NCBI GenBank assembly: GCA_964423645.1
Contig: CAYRFE010000061.1
Span: 1-7,846, forward strand
Reading direction: 5' to 3'
Length of the DNA stretch: 7,846 bases
Source of the DNA: CAYRFE01 sp964423645 [NCBI: uncultured bacterium]
GTDB lineage: Bacteria > Macinerneyibacteriota > Macinerneyibacteria > Macinerneyibacteriales
This document shows, piece by piece, positions 7,408-7,846 of this stretch. Below the pieces are notes generated by a model. That model was not told where the DNA came from, searched no databases, and saw nothing but the letters and a program-made list of their open reading frames with translations. The first letter of the stretch is position 1, and every line of letters starts with the position of its first letter. The position numbers and the translations under genes are program-made.

Positions 7408-7640
7408 ATGACATGCGACTTTCTTCAAAACCATAAGCAATCCAACATGCCGTCATTCTGCGAAACCAACCGCTTTGGCGTTAAAATAAATCAAATTCGT
7501 GAAAACAATAAACAGCATTAATAATTCAACATGAAGCAATTCTTGTAGAGAACGCACACCAGACGTTTCACAATTTTTTACAGCCTTGATCTTTTTGTTA
7601 CTTTTTGTGTCAAGATAAAAAGTAAGGCATGATTTTCAGT
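7408..7640. repeat. Probable dispersed intergenic repeat element
   Basis: This stretch holds no credible gene. It contains a 24-codon plus-strand reading frame at 7447-7521 beginning MPSFCETNRFGVK and, further on, a segment reading SFCYFLCQDKK that ends at a stop around 7625. Both peptides resemble spurious translations I remember from dispersed intergenic repeats in other bacterial assemblies; this is recollection and was not searched. Near its right end is a perfect 9-bp inverted repeat (see separate entry). The boundaries are approximate: the left edge is taken as the end of the parS-like site and the right edge as just past the hairpin. Confidence 0.4.
7598..7625. repeat. Perfect 9-bp inverted repeat with 10-base spacer
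   Basis: TTACTTTTT (7598-7606) and AAAAAGTAA (7617-7625) are exact reverse complements separated by 10 bases. TGTTACTTTTTGTG also partly repeats the preceding CTTTTTGTTA, so the region is internally repetitive. The stem is nearly all A/T, so it would be a weak RNA hairpin; it more likely marks part of a repeat element than a terminator, since no gene ends nearby. Confidence 0.6.
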
Positions 7641-7700
7641 TAACATGAGAACACAAAATCTTATGTCCCTACGATGCAATCACTTGATGCCTGAGTGTTC
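7641..7700. other. Intergenic sequence without recognised content
   Basis: Between the probable dispersed repeat and the first G+C-rich hairpin I see no reading frame with a ribosome-binding site, no RNA gene and no obvious promoter. Confidence 0.5.
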
Positions 7701-7704
7701 TTTG

Positions 7705-7723
7705 GGGCGAGACGACCTCGCCC
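7705..7723. repeat. G+C-rich palindromic hairpin, REP-like
   Basis: GGGCGAG (7705-7711) and CTCGCCC (7717-7723) form a perfect 7-bp stem with the 5-base loop ACGAC, flanked by G (7704) and TTACA (7724-7728). On the minus strand it reads as TGTAAGGGCGAGG followed by its complement, similar to interspersed GTAGGGGCGAG-type palindromes I recall from many genomes. It lacks a T-run on either side, so a terminator is unlikely. An ATCAT/ATGAT imperfect dyad (7728-7744) lies next to it. Confidence 0.6.
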
Positions 7724-7767
7724 TTACATCATACATACGATGATTTCACCACTACGTCATTAAGTGC

Positions 7768-7791
7768 CACCCCTCCTTAACAGGCAGGGTG
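7768..7791. repeat. Second small palindromic element, REP-like
   Basis: CACCC (7768-7772) pairs with GGGTG (7787-7791), and inside it CCT (7775-7777) pairs with AGG (7782-7784) around a TAAC loop, with a 2x2 internal mismatch (CT against CA). It resembles a degenerate copy of a CACCCCTCCTTA-type interspersed palindrome, from memory only. No T-run follows in either direction. Confidence 0.45.
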
Positions 7792-7801
7792 TTGTGTGTG
7801 T

Positions 7802-7825
7802 CATCTCGAACCTACTGCGTGAGAG
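7802..7825. repeat. Third palindromic element (TCATCTCGAAC...GAGAGATC type)
   Basis: The stem pairs about 7803-7807 (ATCTC) with 7823-7827 (GAGAT); then a GA/GA mismatch and AC against GT enclose the loop CTACTGC. Sequences of the form GTCATxTCGAACC...GAGAxATCTC are, as I recall, common interspersed intergenic repeats in several phyla. The element may continue past the right edge (AGTTTGATTTC). Boundaries are approximate and the copy number in this genome is unknown. Confidence 0.45.
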
Positions 7826-7846
7826 ATCTCAGTTTGATTTCATGGC

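Noticed and set aside
7447-7521. 24-codon small protein beginning MPSFCETNRFGVK
   Set aside because: No good ribosome-binding site precedes it, and it lies in a stretch that looks like a dispersed noncoding repeat.

Overview
The window is bacterial DNA in which every convincing gene lies on the minus strand, so transcription runs from high to low coordinates. From right to left the order is: a noncoding, repeat-filled region (about 7389-7846); a compact cluster of a YgiQ-family radical SAM protein, a GNAT acetyltransferase and a MATE transporter (7331 down to 3782); a lone Mrr-type restriction endonuclease that is clearly more A+T-rich than its surroundings (3662-2772); and glyQ-glyS for the two subunits of glycyl-tRNA synthetase (2637 down to the left edge, where glyS is cut off).

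Organism: the alpha2/beta2-type glycyl-tRNA synthetase and good Shine-Dalgarno sequences (GGAGG or similar) before ygiQ, mrr and glyQ indicate a bacterium with conventional SD-led initiation. Composition is mixed: a 60-base sample inside the MATE gene is about 60% G+C, while one inside mrr is about 28%. The phylum cannot be fixed from this window. The dispersed repeat at the right reminds me of repeats in Bacteroidota-like assemblies, but the split GlyRS and strong SD sites argue against a typical Bacteroidota host.

How the genes relate: glyQ and glyS overlap by 11 bases and are certainly co-expressed, with a plausible promoter in the 134-base gap before glyQ. ygiQ and the GNAT gene overlap by 26 bases and the MATE gene follows after 27 bases, so these three probably form one operon behind a promoter just upstream of ygiQ. 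Their joint role is unknown; an acetyltransferase next to a multidrug-type exporter would fit detoxification, which is inference only. The mrr gene has its own SD and a plausible promoter and looks like a separately acquired defence gene.

The most interesting noncoding signal is a perfect 16-bp palindrome, TGTTCCACGTGGAACA (7392-7407), which matches the bacterial ParB-binding centromere site parS. It sits just upstream of the ygiQ promoter and beside a probable dispersed repeat (about 7408-7640), followed by three small palindromic elements (7705-7723, 7768-7791, 7802-7825). I did not find a clearly new multi-gene system.
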